Shown here: positions 1 to 7,196 of the stretch, piece by piece
How positions within the stretch are numbered: position 1 is the stretch's first letter
How the letters are laid out: each line of letters begins with the position of its first letter
Source of the DNA: Pyramidobacter porci
GTDB taxonomy: Bacteria; Synergistota; Synergistia; Synergistales; Dethiosulfovibrionaceae
NCBI RefSeq assembly: GCF_009695745.1
Contig: NZ_VUNH01000001.1
Coordinates: 338,229 to 402,228, forward strand
Direction of reading: 5' to 3'
DNA length: 64,000 nucleotides
Notes under the pieces: generated by a model
What the model was told of the DNA's origin: nothing
The model's input: only the letters and a program-made list of their open reading frames with translations
Database searches by the model: none
Made by a program: the position numbers and the translations under genes

Positions 1-339
1 CAGGTCGAGTTCGTCAAGCGGCAGCTGTTCCAGCGTGCCGGCCACCCAGTTCGCTTCCAGATGGCAGCCGCCGTTCGTGTTGATCTGCACGCTGGGCGTG
101 CCGGTCGCTCGGATCCGCTGCGCGTCGCGGTCGGTGGCCACGTCGCCTTCGATCACCGCGCACTTCAGATCGAGACCGGTCAGCGTCCGCTCCAGCAGCA
201 TCGTTTTGCCGGAGCCGGGAGAACCGATCAGATTGACCATCAGGATCCCCTTTTCCGCGAGAAGGTCCCTGATTTTCTGCGCATAGCCAAGATCCGCCGC
301 CATGACGGCCTGCTGTACGTCAACTTTTTTTCGCGTCAT
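1..339 (-). CDS. hypB: Hydrogenase nickel-incorporation GTPase HypB, 3' part cut off by the window edge
   Basis: This is the first 113 codons of a gene that runs out of the window. It starts at ATG 339-337 inside the end of hypA (20 nt overlap). The Walker A motif GSPGSGKT lies at residues 39-46, followed by EGDVATD and the TNGGCHLEA segment, whose Cys-His pair is the conserved metal site of the HypB G domain. HypB hydrolyses GTP while nickel is inserted into NiFe-hydrogenase or a related enzyme. The usual N-terminal His-rich stretch is absent: the protein begins MTRKKVDVQQ. Together with hypA it implies nickel-enzyme maturation genes to the left. Confidence 0.93.
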   Translation of the reverse strand, partial: MTRKKVDVQQAVMAADLGYAQKIRDLLAEKGILMVNLIGSPGSGKTMLLERTLTGLDLKCAVIEGDVATDRDAQRIRATGTPSVQINTNGGCHLEANWVAGTLEQLPLDELDL

Positions 340-682
340 CGTCTTCCACCTCGATCGAATCAATATTCAGTTCCATGCCCTGCTCCATCTGCGCGTCGGG
401 CGAACCGCAGAAGGGGCACAGCACGCTCATGCGCTCTTCGCCCCACTTGCGGCCGCAGCGCGGACAGCAGACGCGGATCGGAACCGGCTCGATATCCAAT
501 TCCGCGCCCTGCAGCCGCGAATCCCGGGACGCCGCCGCAAAGGCAAATTTCATGATTTCCGGCACGACCTGACGCATGGCGCCGATGCGCAGCGTCACTT
601 TTTCTATCCTCTTCCAGCCGTTTTCCTCCGCCAGAGACTCGACGGATTCGATGACCGCCTTCACCAGCGAGAACTCATGCAT
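320..682 (-). CDS. hypA: Hydrogenase nickel-insertion protein HypA/HybF
   Basis: HypA binds nickel and delivers it with HypB to the NiFe-hydrogenase large subunit. The protein begins MHEFSLVKAVIES; the N-terminal MHE forms the nickel site. A zinc finger is visible near residues 72-90 (CCPRCG, then CPFCG). The start at 682 is chosen over an upstream in-frame start because GGGAGGTGG lies just ahead of it and because nickel binding needs MHE at the N-terminus. Length (120 aa) is normal. It is translationally coupled to hypB, which begins 20 nt before its stop. Confidence 0.95.
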   Translation of the reverse strand: MHEFSLVKAVIESVESLAEENGWKRIEKVTLRIGAMRQVVPEIMKFAFAAASRDSRLQGAELDIEPVPIRVCCPRCGRKWGEERMSVLCPFCGSPDAQMEQGMELNIDSIEVEDDDAKKS

Positions 683-760
683 CAGTCCACCTCCCAACTT
701 ACCTATTCTACTACACGGCGGCAAAAAAATGGCGGCGTCGGCACGTTTTGTCGCAAATTA

Positions 761-791
761 TTGTTCTCCGAAACGCGGAGGCTGATATAAT
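761..791 (+). promoter_or_regulatory. Candidate promoter for mutY
   Basis: A perfect -10 hexamer TATAAT (786-791) is preceded by TTGTTC (761-766) with 19 bp spacing, which is long. It would give a leader of about 120 nt ahead of mutY. It lies in the divergent gap between hypA and mutY. Confidence 0.4.
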
Positions 792-918
792 AGCGGTGCT
801 TCGCTTTCATTCCAGAACTGTCAGAGGTCATTCACGTGCTCAAACGTCATTTCACCGCCTGCCGACTTTTTTCTCCGCAAGGCAACGCCGCAGCCGCTCC
901 GCGGAATGCGCCCCGCCG

Positions 919-2016
919 ATGAACGCCGAAAAGTTTCACATCGAAGCCGCCGAAGCGCTGACTGTATGGTATAATTCCCACAAGCGCGACCTGCCCTGGC
1001 GCCTCGACCGCGATCCCTACCGCATCCTCGTCTCCGAAGCCATGCTCCAGCAGACTCAGGTGGAACGGGTGAAAAGCTTTTACGCGCGCTGGATGGAGCG
1101 CTTCCCCACGCTGACGTCGCTCGCTTCGGCGAGTGAAGACGACGTTCTGGCCTGCTGGCAGGGACTGGGTTATTACAGCCGCGCCCGCAGCCTCCGCAAA
1201 GCCGCGCGGCTCGTCCGCGACGCCGGCCTGACGACGCTGCCCCCCGACTGGGAGTTCCTGCGCTCGCTCCCCGGACTGGGACCGTACACCGTCGGCGCCG
1301 TCTGCTCGATCGCCTTCGACCTGCCGGTTCCGGCTATCGACGGCAACGTCAGGCGCGTTTTTTCGAGACTGCTGGACATGCCGGACGACCCCGCCAAGGC
1401 CAAAGGCACGGCGCTGATCGCCGCCCACGCCGCGGCGATTTTGAAGCTGGGCTCGCCGCATATTTTGACGCAGGCGTTCATGGAACTGGGCGCGACCGTC
1501 TGCACGCCCGGGGCGACCTGCCGATGCCCCCAATGCCCTGTCAGCCGCCTGTGCGCCGCCAAAGCGGCCGGCACACAGGGGCAGCGCCCCGCGGGTCCGC
1601 GCAAAAACGTCGTCGAGCGCCGGAACGGCGCCGCTCTGCTGATCTCCCTTCCCCAAGGCTGCGCCGTGCGCAAGCGCCCCATCGGCGGACTGTGGTCCGG
1701 TTTTTGCGAGATCCCGTGGCTGCGCGGCGAAGAAAAAGAAAGCGCGTTCAGCTGCCTTTCCCGGCTGGCCGCCGAACTGCGGCTTTCCTGCCCGTGTACA
1801 GATCTCAAGTTGGAAGAGACTTTGAAGTTCACGCGCTGGCAGGTTCGCCTTCATTTGTGGAGCTGCCGCATGCCGCAGCCGCCGGCCGGGTGCGACGAGC
1901 TTTCCACGGACAAACTGATCGGTTTGCCCATGCCGGCCGGACTGAAACGCCTCGTTCAGAAAGCACTCGAAAAATCCGGCGAGAAGCAGCTCGAACTCTT
2001 CTCGCCGGTCCGCTAG
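919..2016 (+). CDS. mutY: A/G-specific adenine DNA glycosylase MutY
   Basis: This base-excision repair enzyme removes adenine mispaired with 8-oxoguanine. In the 365 aa product, Glu40 in SEAMLQQTQV and Asp141 in PAIDGNV are the catalytic positions, and LPGLGPYTVGAV is the helix-hairpin-helix. The 4Fe-4S loop follows at residues 195-212, with Cys at 195, 201, 203, 206 and 212; the spacing is C-x7-C-x2-C-x5-C rather than the usual C-x6-C-x2-C-x5-C, with an extra Cys inside. A C-terminal NUDIX-like domain for 8-oxoG recognition follows. The start at 919 fits the family N-terminus; the open frame extends 57 codons upstream without family similarity. Confidence 0.95.
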   Translation: MNAEKFHIEAAEALTVWYNSHKRDLPWRLDRDPYRILVSEAMLQQTQVERVKSFYARWMERFPTLTSLASASEDDVLACWQGLGYYSRARSLRKAARLVRDAGLTTLPPDWEFLRSLPGLGPYTVGAVCSIAFDLPVPAIDGNVRRVFSRLLDMPDDPAKAKGTALIAAHAAAILKLGSPHILTQAFMELGATVCTPGATCRCPQCPVSRLCAAKAAGTQGQRPAGPRKNVVERRNGAALLISLPQGCAVRKRPIGGLWSGFCEIPWLRGEEKESAFSCLSRLAAELRLSCPCTDLKLEETLKFTRWQVRLHLWSCRMPQPPAGCDELSTDKLIGLPMPAGLKRLVQKALEKSGEKQLELFSPVR

Positions 2017-2066
2017 AGCGCCGTTTTCGTTGAAGCGCATCCATTCATTTCAAGGAGGAGATTTTC

Positions 2067-2315
2067 ATGAAAGTCACCGTCTATGGCACCATGAACTGTC
2101 CCGACACCGTCGACGCGCTGCGCGAGTACAAAGCGCGCGGCATCGCCGTCGAATTCCGCAACATCGACGCCGACATCAAAACGCTGAAAGAGTTTCTCAA
2201 GCTGCGCGACACGGAAAAGGTCTTCGCCGACGCGCGCCAAGAGCACTTCGTCGGCGTTCCCTGCGTGGTCAAAGAAGACGGCTCGCTCACCCTCGACTGG
2301 GAATCGCTGCTGTAA
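2067..2315 (+). CDS. Glutaredoxin-like thioredoxin-fold protein (CPDT active site)
   Basis: This is an 82 aa thioredoxin-fold protein that begins MKVTVYGTMNCPDT. The active site is CPDT, with only one Cys of the CxxC pair, so it is monothiol-like. The cis-proline segment GVPCVV is present and carries a second Cys next to the proline. AAGGAGGAG precedes the ATG. It probably handles thiol-disulfide or glutathionylation-type exchange in the cytoplasm; the partner is unknown. It follows mutY by 50 bp in the same direction and is closed by a strong terminator. Confidence 0.8.
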   Translation: MKVTVYGTMNCPDTVDALREYKARGIAVEFRNIDADIKTLKEFLKLRDTEKVFADARQEHFVGVPCVVKEDGSLTLDWESLL

Positions 2316-2348
2316 AAGATTTTTCGCGCCGAAAGATCCGCATACGAA

Positions 2349-2389
2349 AAGGCCCTGACGCATAAAACGCCAGGGCCTTCGATTTTTTT
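2349..2389 (+). terminator. Rho-independent terminator after the glutaredoxin-like gene
   Basis: AAGGCCCTG and CAGGGCCTT form a stem around a 13 nt loop, followed after four bases by seven T residues. The T-run ends at the CCA of the oppositely oriented tRNA-Asn gene. Confidence 0.9.
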
Positions 2390-2464
2390 GGCTCCTCGAG
2401 CAGGACTTGAACCTGCGACCTAGTGATTAACAGTCACCCGCTCTGCCAACTGAGCTATCGAGGA
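2389..2464 (-). tRNA. tRNA-Asn (GTT)
   Basis: This 76 nt cloverleaf on the minus strand has acceptor arm TCCTCGA paired with TCGAGGA, discriminator G and an encoded CCA. The anticodon loop reads CTGTTAATC, giving anticodon GTT. The T arm is CAGGTTCAAGTCCTG. Confidence 0.97.
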
Positions 2465-2483
2465 ATTTATCAAGAATGTGGAA

Positions 2484-2511
2484 ATTATACTCTTCACGCT
2501 TCCCGCGTCAA
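2484..2511 (-). promoter_or_regulatory. Promoter of tRNA-Asn
   Basis: On the minus strand TTGACG (2511-2506) and TATAAT (2489-2484) are separated by 16 bp, ending 19 bp before the tRNA 5' end. This is near consensus for a sigma-70 promoter. Confidence 0.85.
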
Positions 2512-2523
2512 GGGGCAAACACG

Positions 2524-2560
2524 AAAAAAAAAGCAGCTCGGCGCGAATGTGCCGAACTGC
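2524..2560 (-). terminator. Terminator after rpsI
   Basis: On the minus strand GCAGTTCGGC and GCCGAGCTGC form a stem with one mismatch around an 8 nt loop and are followed by nine T residues. It closes the rplM-rpsI transcript. Confidence 0.9.
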
Positions 2561-2578
2561 CTTTCTGTCGAAAAAGGA

Positions 2579-2971
2579 TTAACGCTTGCTGAACTGGAAC
2601 TTCGCGCGGGCGCCTTTCTGGCCGAACTTTTTGCGTTCGACCATGCGGGGATCGCGAGTCAGAAGCCCCGCCTTTTTCAGCACGGGACGAAGATCGGGGT
2701 TCATCTTCAGAAGCGCGCGGGCCAAGCCGAGGCTGATCGCGCCCGACTGGCCGGTGAGGCCGCCGCCCTGGGCGTTGACGAACACGTCCACTTTGCCCTC
2801 GAGCCCCGTCACGACCAAAGGAGACAGAGCGCCGCTCAGCCAGTTGTGGCGAGGGAAGTACTCGGCGGTCTCGCGGCCGTTGACCAGGAACTTGCCTTCG
2901 CCGGCAGCGATATGGACGCGGGCGACCGCGTTCTTGCGGCGTCCCGTACCCCAGTAATAAGAAGTAGCCAT
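2579..2971 (-). CDS. rpsI: 30S ribosomal protein S9
   Basis: This 130 aa protein has the S9 fold: YYWGTGRRKNAVARV at the start, GGGLTGQSGAISLGLARAL in the middle, and the basic tail ending QFSKR whose terminal Arg reaches the ribosomal P site. It lies 17 bp behind rplM, the usual gene pair. GGAGGAG is located upstream of the ATG. Confidence 0.98.
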   Translation of the reverse strand: MATSYYWGTGRRKNAVARVHIAAGEGKFLVNGRETAEYFPRHNWLSGALSPLVVTGLEGKVDVFVNAQGGGLTGQSGAISLGLARALLKMNPDLRPVLKKAGLLTRDPRMVERKKFGQKGARAKFQFSKR

Positions 2972-2988
2972 CGAATCTCCTCCTTACT

Positions 2989-3423
2989 TTACAGAGTGAT
3001 CGTCACGGGCTTCTGGGCCGCGTGAGGATGATTGGCGCCGGCATAGACTTTCAGCTTGCGCCCGAAGTTCAGGTGATTGTGTTTGGGAAGCATGCCCTTG
3101 ATGATGCGCTCAAGCAAGCGCACGGAGCTGCGCTTCATCGCCTCGCCGTAAGTCATTTCCTTGAATCCGCCGGGATAGCCGCTGTAAGAATGGATCTTCG
3201 AAGTCTCCAATTTGTTGCCGGTCAGGCCGACCTTGTCGGCGTTGATGACGACGACAAAGTCCCCCGTATCGACGTGAGGCGTATAAATGGGCTTGTTCTT
3301 GCCCGTGAGGATCAGAGCGACGCGCGAAGCCAGACGCCCCGCGGGAACGTCGGTGGCGTCGATCAGGAACCAGTTCCGCTGAACGGTCTCTTTACGAGCC
3401 ATGAATGTCCGGTTGCCGGTCAT
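2989..3423 (-). CDS. rplM: 50S ribosomal protein L13
   Basis: L13 is an early-assembly protein of the large subunit. The sequence holds RNWFLIDATDVPAGRLAS, the PHVDTGDFVVVINA core and MLPKHNHLNFGRKLKVYAG, all family hallmarks. The start MTGNRTFMARK at 3423 is chosen because AAGGAG lies 11 nt ahead; the open frame continues 47 codons upstream through what is better read as an untranslated leader. The 144 aa length is normal. Confidence 0.96.
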   Translation of the reverse strand: MTGNRTFMARKETVQRNWFLIDATDVPAGRLASRVALILTGKNKPIYTPHVDTGDFVVVINADKVGLTGNKLETSKIHSYSGYPGGFKEMTYGEAMKRSSVRLLERIIKGMLPKHNHLNFGRKLKVYAGANHPHAAQKPVTITL

Positions 3424-3603
3424 TCGAAACACTCTCCTTTTACGTTCTTGTTTTGAAGTACTGCATGAGATCGGACCGCCGGGCTCTGGGGAACCCAAGG
3501 GATCCAGTGTTTGGAGCGCAACCGTCACTTCATCGATCAGAGGCCGTAGGGAAGTGTGTGACAACTCTACCAGAGCTCGAACGAGGAGGCGCGTTTCTCA
3601 CAA
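3424..3603 (-). promoter_or_regulatory. Untranslated leader of rplM-rpsI, possible autoregulatory RNA
   Basis: About 180 nt separate the predicted transcription start from the rplM ATG. The RNA can form local hairpins, for example CTGGATCCC/GGGTTCCCCAG with one mismatch near 3477-3500. Ribosomal-protein operons are commonly controlled by protein binding to such leaders. No known leader family was recognised here, so regulation is inference only. Confidence 0.35.
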
Positions 3604-3609
3604 TTGAAT

Positions 3610-3639
3610 ATTATACTCTCACCAGCAGCGGATTGTCCA
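3610..3639 (-). promoter_or_regulatory. Promoter of rplM-rpsI
   Basis: On the minus strand TGGACA (3639-3634) and a perfect TATAAT (3615-3610) are separated by 18 bp. The promoter sits in the last codons and stop of the upstream nicotinate phosphoribosyltransferase gene. Confidence 0.75.
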
Positions 3640-4648
3640 GTGGTCCGGGCAATCTGCCTCGTTTTGCCACCGGTTTTCCGTCAACTTCTTTGAGATCGAG
3701 CGTCATGTCGATCTGAGCGCCGTGGCAGATGTAGCTGCCCACGCCGAAAGTGTCGGCTCCGGCCTCGGAAAGGACGCGGATCCGCTCGGGCGTCAAGCCG
3801 CCGGTCGCGACGATCTTGACGTGTTTAAACCCGGCCATGTCGAGGCGATAGCGAACTTCGCGAATCAATTCGGGCCCGACGCCGCCGCGCTCGCTGGGCG
3901 TGTCCAGACGAATGGCGCCCAGATGCGCCCCGAGCGCCTGGGCAACGCGGAGCGCTTCTTCGCTCTCGTCCTTGAACGTATCGACGAGTACGACGCGCGT
4001 TTCGCCGGCCGGCGTGATCTCGTCGTACACTTTGGCCAGCTTGAGCGTGTCGCCGGCCATCAGGATCGCGGCATGGGGAATGGTTCCGGAAGGGTTCTGT
4101 CCCAGCAGTTTGGCGCCGAGGATACAGCTCGCCCCGGCGCAGCCGCCGACTTTCACGGCGATACGCTCCATCACGGGGGCGACTGCGGGATGGACGTGCC
4201 GGGCACCGAAACAGAGCACGGGCTTGCCGGCCGCGGCTTCGACGCACTCGCGGGCCGCCGTCGCCCAGCCGGTCGAGGACGCCAGCATGCCCAGCAGCGT
4301 GGTCTCGTACATGCCAAAGGCGCCGTACGGCCCGGTCAGGCGCATCAGCGTGTCTTTCGGCTTGAAGGGAGTGCCCTCGGGAACAGCGTCGATGCGGACG
4401 TTTTTCCCGCGAAGAAGGCGGGCCGTCTCCTCCACGCCGGCGAAAATGCCGCTGCGGCGGGCGAAGACCTCCGCCACGACGGGAGCGTTCAGAAGGCCCA
4501 TATGGTCAAGCAGATCGCGGGTCCTGATGAAATAGATGTCCGTGGTCAGACCGTTGAGGATTTCCTCGTGCGTCGCGCTGGGCAGACGGTCAGGGGAAAC
4601 TTCTACCGACGCGACGTCTTTCAGAGTTTCGATGCTTGCAGTTGACAT
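3611..4648 (-). CDS. Nicotinate phosphoribosyltransferase family protein
   Basis: The 345 aa product resembles the short, archaeal-type nicotinate phosphoribosyltransferases, which make nicotinate mononucleotide from nicotinate and PRPP in NAD salvage. Visible family segments are ATHEEILNGLTTDIYFIRT near residue 25, FGARHVHPAVAP near 148, the GGCAGASCILGA loop near 169, IRLDTPSERGG near 247 and IVATGGLTPERI near 284 (phosphate-binding barrel strand). The quinolinate enzyme NadC shares the fold but is shorter and lacks the N-terminal DIYFIRT segment. It stands alone between secG and the ribosomal pair. Confidence 0.85.
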   Translation of the reverse strand: MSTASIETLKDVASVEVSPDRLPSATHEEILNGLTTDIYFIRTRDLLDHMGLLNAPVVAEVFARRSGIFAGVEETARLLRGKNVRIDAVPEGTPFKPKDTLMRLTGPYGAFGMYETTLLGMLASSTGWATAARECVEAAAGKPVLCFGARHVHPAVAPVMERIAVKVGGCAGASCILGAKLLGQNPSGTIPHAAILMAGDTLKLAKVYDEITPAGETRVVLVDTFKDESEEALRVAQALGAHLGAIRLDTPSERGGVGPELIREVRYRLDMAGFKHVKIVATGGLTPERIRVLSEAGADTFGVGSYICHGAQIDMTLDLKEVDGKPVAKRGRLPGPLDNPLLVRV

Positions 4649-4669
4649 TGATCGCGGGCCTCTTTCGCA

Positions 4670-4891
4670 TTAGAGAATGATCAGAGCAAGAGAGTTGAGC
4701 ATGAACAGAGCGCAGACAATCACGGTGATCTTGGACAGGCCGGAGAAGCGCGCCCACTGATTGGCCGTCGGATCGGCCAGCGTGGCGCCGCCGAAGATAC
4801 CGCCGCGGCCCTGTTTGCGCGGCTGAAGCAGGACCACGGCCATCAGCACCACGCAAAGAAGAATCTGGACAATGGAAAGAAAAGTTTTCAC
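4670..4891 (-). CDS. secG: Preprotein translocase subunit SecG
   Basis: This 73 aa protein has two hydrophobic segments (residues 4-22 and 54-72) joined by a loop containing LLQPRKQGRGGIFGGA, typical of SecG. SecG assists SecYE in protein export. The start codon is GTG at 4891, supported by GGAGG nine bases upstream; no ATG fits. Confidence 0.93.
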   Translation of the reverse strand: MKTFLSIVQILLCVVLMAVVLLQPRKQGRGGIFGGATLADPTANQWARFSGLSKITVIVCALFMLNSLALIIL

Positions 4892-5033
4892 TGGAGTGCA
4901 CCTCCGAAAATTTGTACTGAGTCGTTCGTATCCATCTTACCCGATGAATTCCGGATGATTGTACCACAAAGTCCCGCTAGAGGGAAATCGGCCAGCGGGG
5001 CAACCTCAGGAGGAATGTCCGTGCGCCTGATTT

Positions 5034-5645
5034 TCAGTTTTTCAGGCCGTGCAGCATTTCGATAAAAGCCTGCGACGCCTTGGCTCGGTGCGACAATTTC
5101 GCCTTCGTTTCCGCCGGCAGCTGGCCGAACGTCAGGTCATATCCTTCGGGAATGAAAAGTGGGTCGTAGCCGAAGCCGTTCCCGCCGCGTTTTTCCTGAA
5201 CCACGCGGCCGTTGCAGTAGACCAGCGTCTGCCAGGGAACGCGTCCGTCGGGAAAGGCCAGCACGAGCGCCGCGGCGTAGCGGGCGAAACGGTCCGACTT
5301 GTCGGCCATGTTGGCGATCAGCCATTGCCGGCAGGCTTCGTCGTCTTCGCCGCCGACGCGCGAAGAATATATGCCCGGCCGCCAATTCAGCGCGCGCACT
5401 TCGATGCCGCTGTCGTCGCTGACGGCGGGCAGCCCCGTATGCTTTGCCCAAGCGCAGGCTTTCAGCGCCGCGTTTTCCAAGAAAGTGGCGCCGGTTTCCT
5501 CCACATTCAGCGGACGCTCGTAATCGCCGCCGAAAATCAGCTCGATCCCGAGCGGCGCCAGAAGAGCGCGAAACTCTTCGTACTTGTGGCGATTGCCGCT
5601 GGCGATCACCAGTTTTTGAAGCGAAACGCCGTCCATCACGATCAT
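5034..5645 (-). CDS. rdgB: XTP/dITP diphosphatase (RdgB/HAM1 family)
   Basis: RdgB hydrolyses non-canonical purine nucleotides (XTP, dITP) and so protects DNA. In the 203 aa product the substrate-binding segments are IASGNRHKYEEF near residue 14, TFLENAALKA, SDDSGIEV with the catalytic Asp near residue 75, GGNGFGYDPLFIPEG near 153 and LSHRAKA near 185. It starts directly after the rph stop codon, with GGAGG inside the end of rph. The gerM-rph-rdgB order is a known conserved neighbourhood, also found in Bacillus. Confidence 0.95.
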   Translation of the reverse strand: MIVMDGVSLQKLVIASGNRHKYEEFRALLAPLGIELIFGGDYERPLNVEETGATFLENAALKACAWAKHTGLPAVSDDSGIEVRALNWRPGIYSSRVGGEDDEACRQWLIANMADKSDRFARYAAALVLAFPDGRVPWQTLVYCNGRVVQEKRGGNGFGYDPLFIPEGYDLTFGQLPAETKAKLSHRAKASQAFIEMLHGLKN

Positions 5646-6374
5646 TTACCGGGCCTCCGCGTCGTCCCACCGCAGCGTGCGCCGCTGCAGCGCCATCAGT
5701 TCGTGAATTCCCGACGAAGCCAGGTCGAGCATTGCCGCCATTTCCTCGCGGGAAAACACGCCGCCTTCTCCCGTTCCCTGTACTTCGATAAAATCGCCCT
5801 GTCCGTTCATGACGACGTTGAAATCGACCTCGGCCGTGCTGTCTTCCTCGTAGCAGAGATCCAGCAGCAGCTGCCCCCGCACCTTTCCGACGCTGACGGC
5901 CGCCAGCGATGACTTGAGCGGCAGTTTCTCGAAAGCGCCCTGTCCGCGCAGCCAGCGCAGCGCGTCGACCAGCGCCACATAGGCGCCGGTGATCGAAGCC
6001 GTACGCGTGCCGCCGTCCGCCTGGATCACGTCGCAGTCGAGCGTGATGCAGCGTTCGCCCAGCGCGTCGAGGTCTACGGCGGCGCGCAGCGAACGGCCGA
6101 TGAGGCGCTGGATTTCCTGGCTGCGTCCGTTGACTCGCCCTTTTGCGGAATCCCGCGGCACGCGCACCGCCGTCGAACGCGGCAGCAGCGAATATTCGGC
6201 CGTCACCCAGCCCTTACCCTGCCCGCGCAAAAAGGGCGGCACTTTGTCCTCCACCGTGGCCGTGCAGAGCACTTTGGTGCGCCCGCAGGAAATCACGCAG
6301 GAGCCTTCGGCATAAACGTTCCAGTTTCGTTCCATGGTCACGGGGCGAAGCGCGTCGGCCCGTTCTCTCGTCAA
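5646..6374 (-). CDS. rph: Ribonuclease PH
   Basis: RNase PH is a phosphorolytic 3'-5' exoribonuclease that trims tRNA 3' ends. The 242 aa protein shows [44 protein letters not shown] and [24 protein letters not shown]. The start used is TTG at 6374, which matches the family length; its GGAGG is 18 nt upstream, unusually far, and an in-frame ATT four codons earlier would have better spacing, so the exact start is uncertain. Confidence 0.93.
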   Translation of the reverse strand: MTRERADALRPVTMERNWNVYAEGSCVISCGRTKVLCTATVEDKVPPFLRGQGKGWVTAEYSLLPRSTAVRVPRDSAKGRVNGRSQEIQRLIGRSLRAAVDLDALGERCITLDCDVIQADGGTRTASITGAYVALVDALRWLRGQGAFEKLPLKSSLAAVSVGKVRGQLLLDLCYEEDSTAEVDFNVVMNGQGDFIEVQGTGEGGVFSREEMAAMLDLASSGIHELMALQRRTLRWDDAEAR

Positions 6375-6488
6375 AGTATGAATCTCTTTTCGCCTCCATA
6401 CGCGATGGACAGTGTTCCCCCGTCCTCGACAATTTTGAAAAATACAAGATCAGCGCGCACGAGTGTTTTCTGCGCGCCGATCCTTCGT

Positions 6489-7148
6489 TCAGCCGTTCGC
6501 GTTCTCCAATCCCCAGGGGTCGGAAAGGCGAATCGAGCCGACGTTCTGCACCCAGCGGCCTTCCTGAAGGAAATAAACCTGTTTGACCGGCAGGAAATTC
6601 TCCACAACCGTGCGCACGATTCCCGTCAGCATCAGCAAGGCGCGCTCTTCGGACATCTTTCCCAGGCCGGCGGCGAATCCCTGCGGCAGATCGAGATAAA
6701 CAGCGATGCCGTCGCGATAGACGTGTTTCGCTTCGATCACGTTGGCCCAGCTTTCCGAAGATTCCCGGAAGACCGCATTCACAGCCTGGATGATCTCGTC
6801 CTCCTGCACCTCGGACAGGACTTTCATGCCCGCTTTCACCATACCGTCGCGCCCGAGCGGATATACCACAAGCTCTTTGCGCGGCCCCACGACGTTGTCG
6901 CTCGAATCCTCGGCCGCCAAGAGACGCTGGAGGTCCTCCGTGTTGGAAACGATATTTTCCTGTTTGAGCACGTTCCTGCGGTCAAGCATCTTCAAAAACA
7001 AATCGGCCCCATAATAACCTGCCGCCAGAAAGATCACCATCACGCTCAGCTGCGCCAGCACGCGCAGGAAAAGCGGCGCGCGCCGCCGCGGCTGGTAATA
7101 TTCCTCTCGGTCGGGCATTCGCGGTCGGCGCGAGATTTCATCGTTCAC
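6489..7148 (-). CDS. GerMN-domain envelope protein
   Basis: The 219 aa protein has a cytoplasmic head, one membrane segment (about residues 28-47, LRVLAQLSVMVIFLAAGYYG) and an extracytoplasmic GerMN domain (about 85-205, with LVVYPLGRDGMV and VYLDLPQG). GerMN domains occur in spore germination protein GerM and in non-sporulating bacteria next to amidases. Position between an N-acetylmuramoyl-L-alanine amidase and rph suggests a cell-wall role. GTG start at 7148 is supported by GAGGAG nine bases upstream. Confidence 0.82.
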   Translation of the reverse strand: MNDEISRRPRMPDREEYYQPRRRAPLFLRVLAQLSVMVIFLAAGYYGADLFLKMLDRRNVLKQENIVSNTEDLQRLLAAEDSSDNVVGPRKELVVYPLGRDGMVKAGMKVLSEVQEDEIIQAVNAVFRESSESWANVIEAKHVYRDGIAVYLDLPQGFAAGLGKMSEERALLMLTGIVRTVVENFLPVKQVYFLQEGRWVQNVGSIRLSDPWGLENANG

Positions 7149-7196
7149 TGTCGATCACTCCTCGGATAGGATCTCTTTCCCAAGAACTTTCGGGAA

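Noticed and set aside
836..921. 28-codon GTG frame overlapping the mutY start by ATGA
   Set aside because: No ribosome site before the GTG and an Ala/Arg-rich composition that looks like chance; unlike the PHP upstream frame it lacks translation signals.
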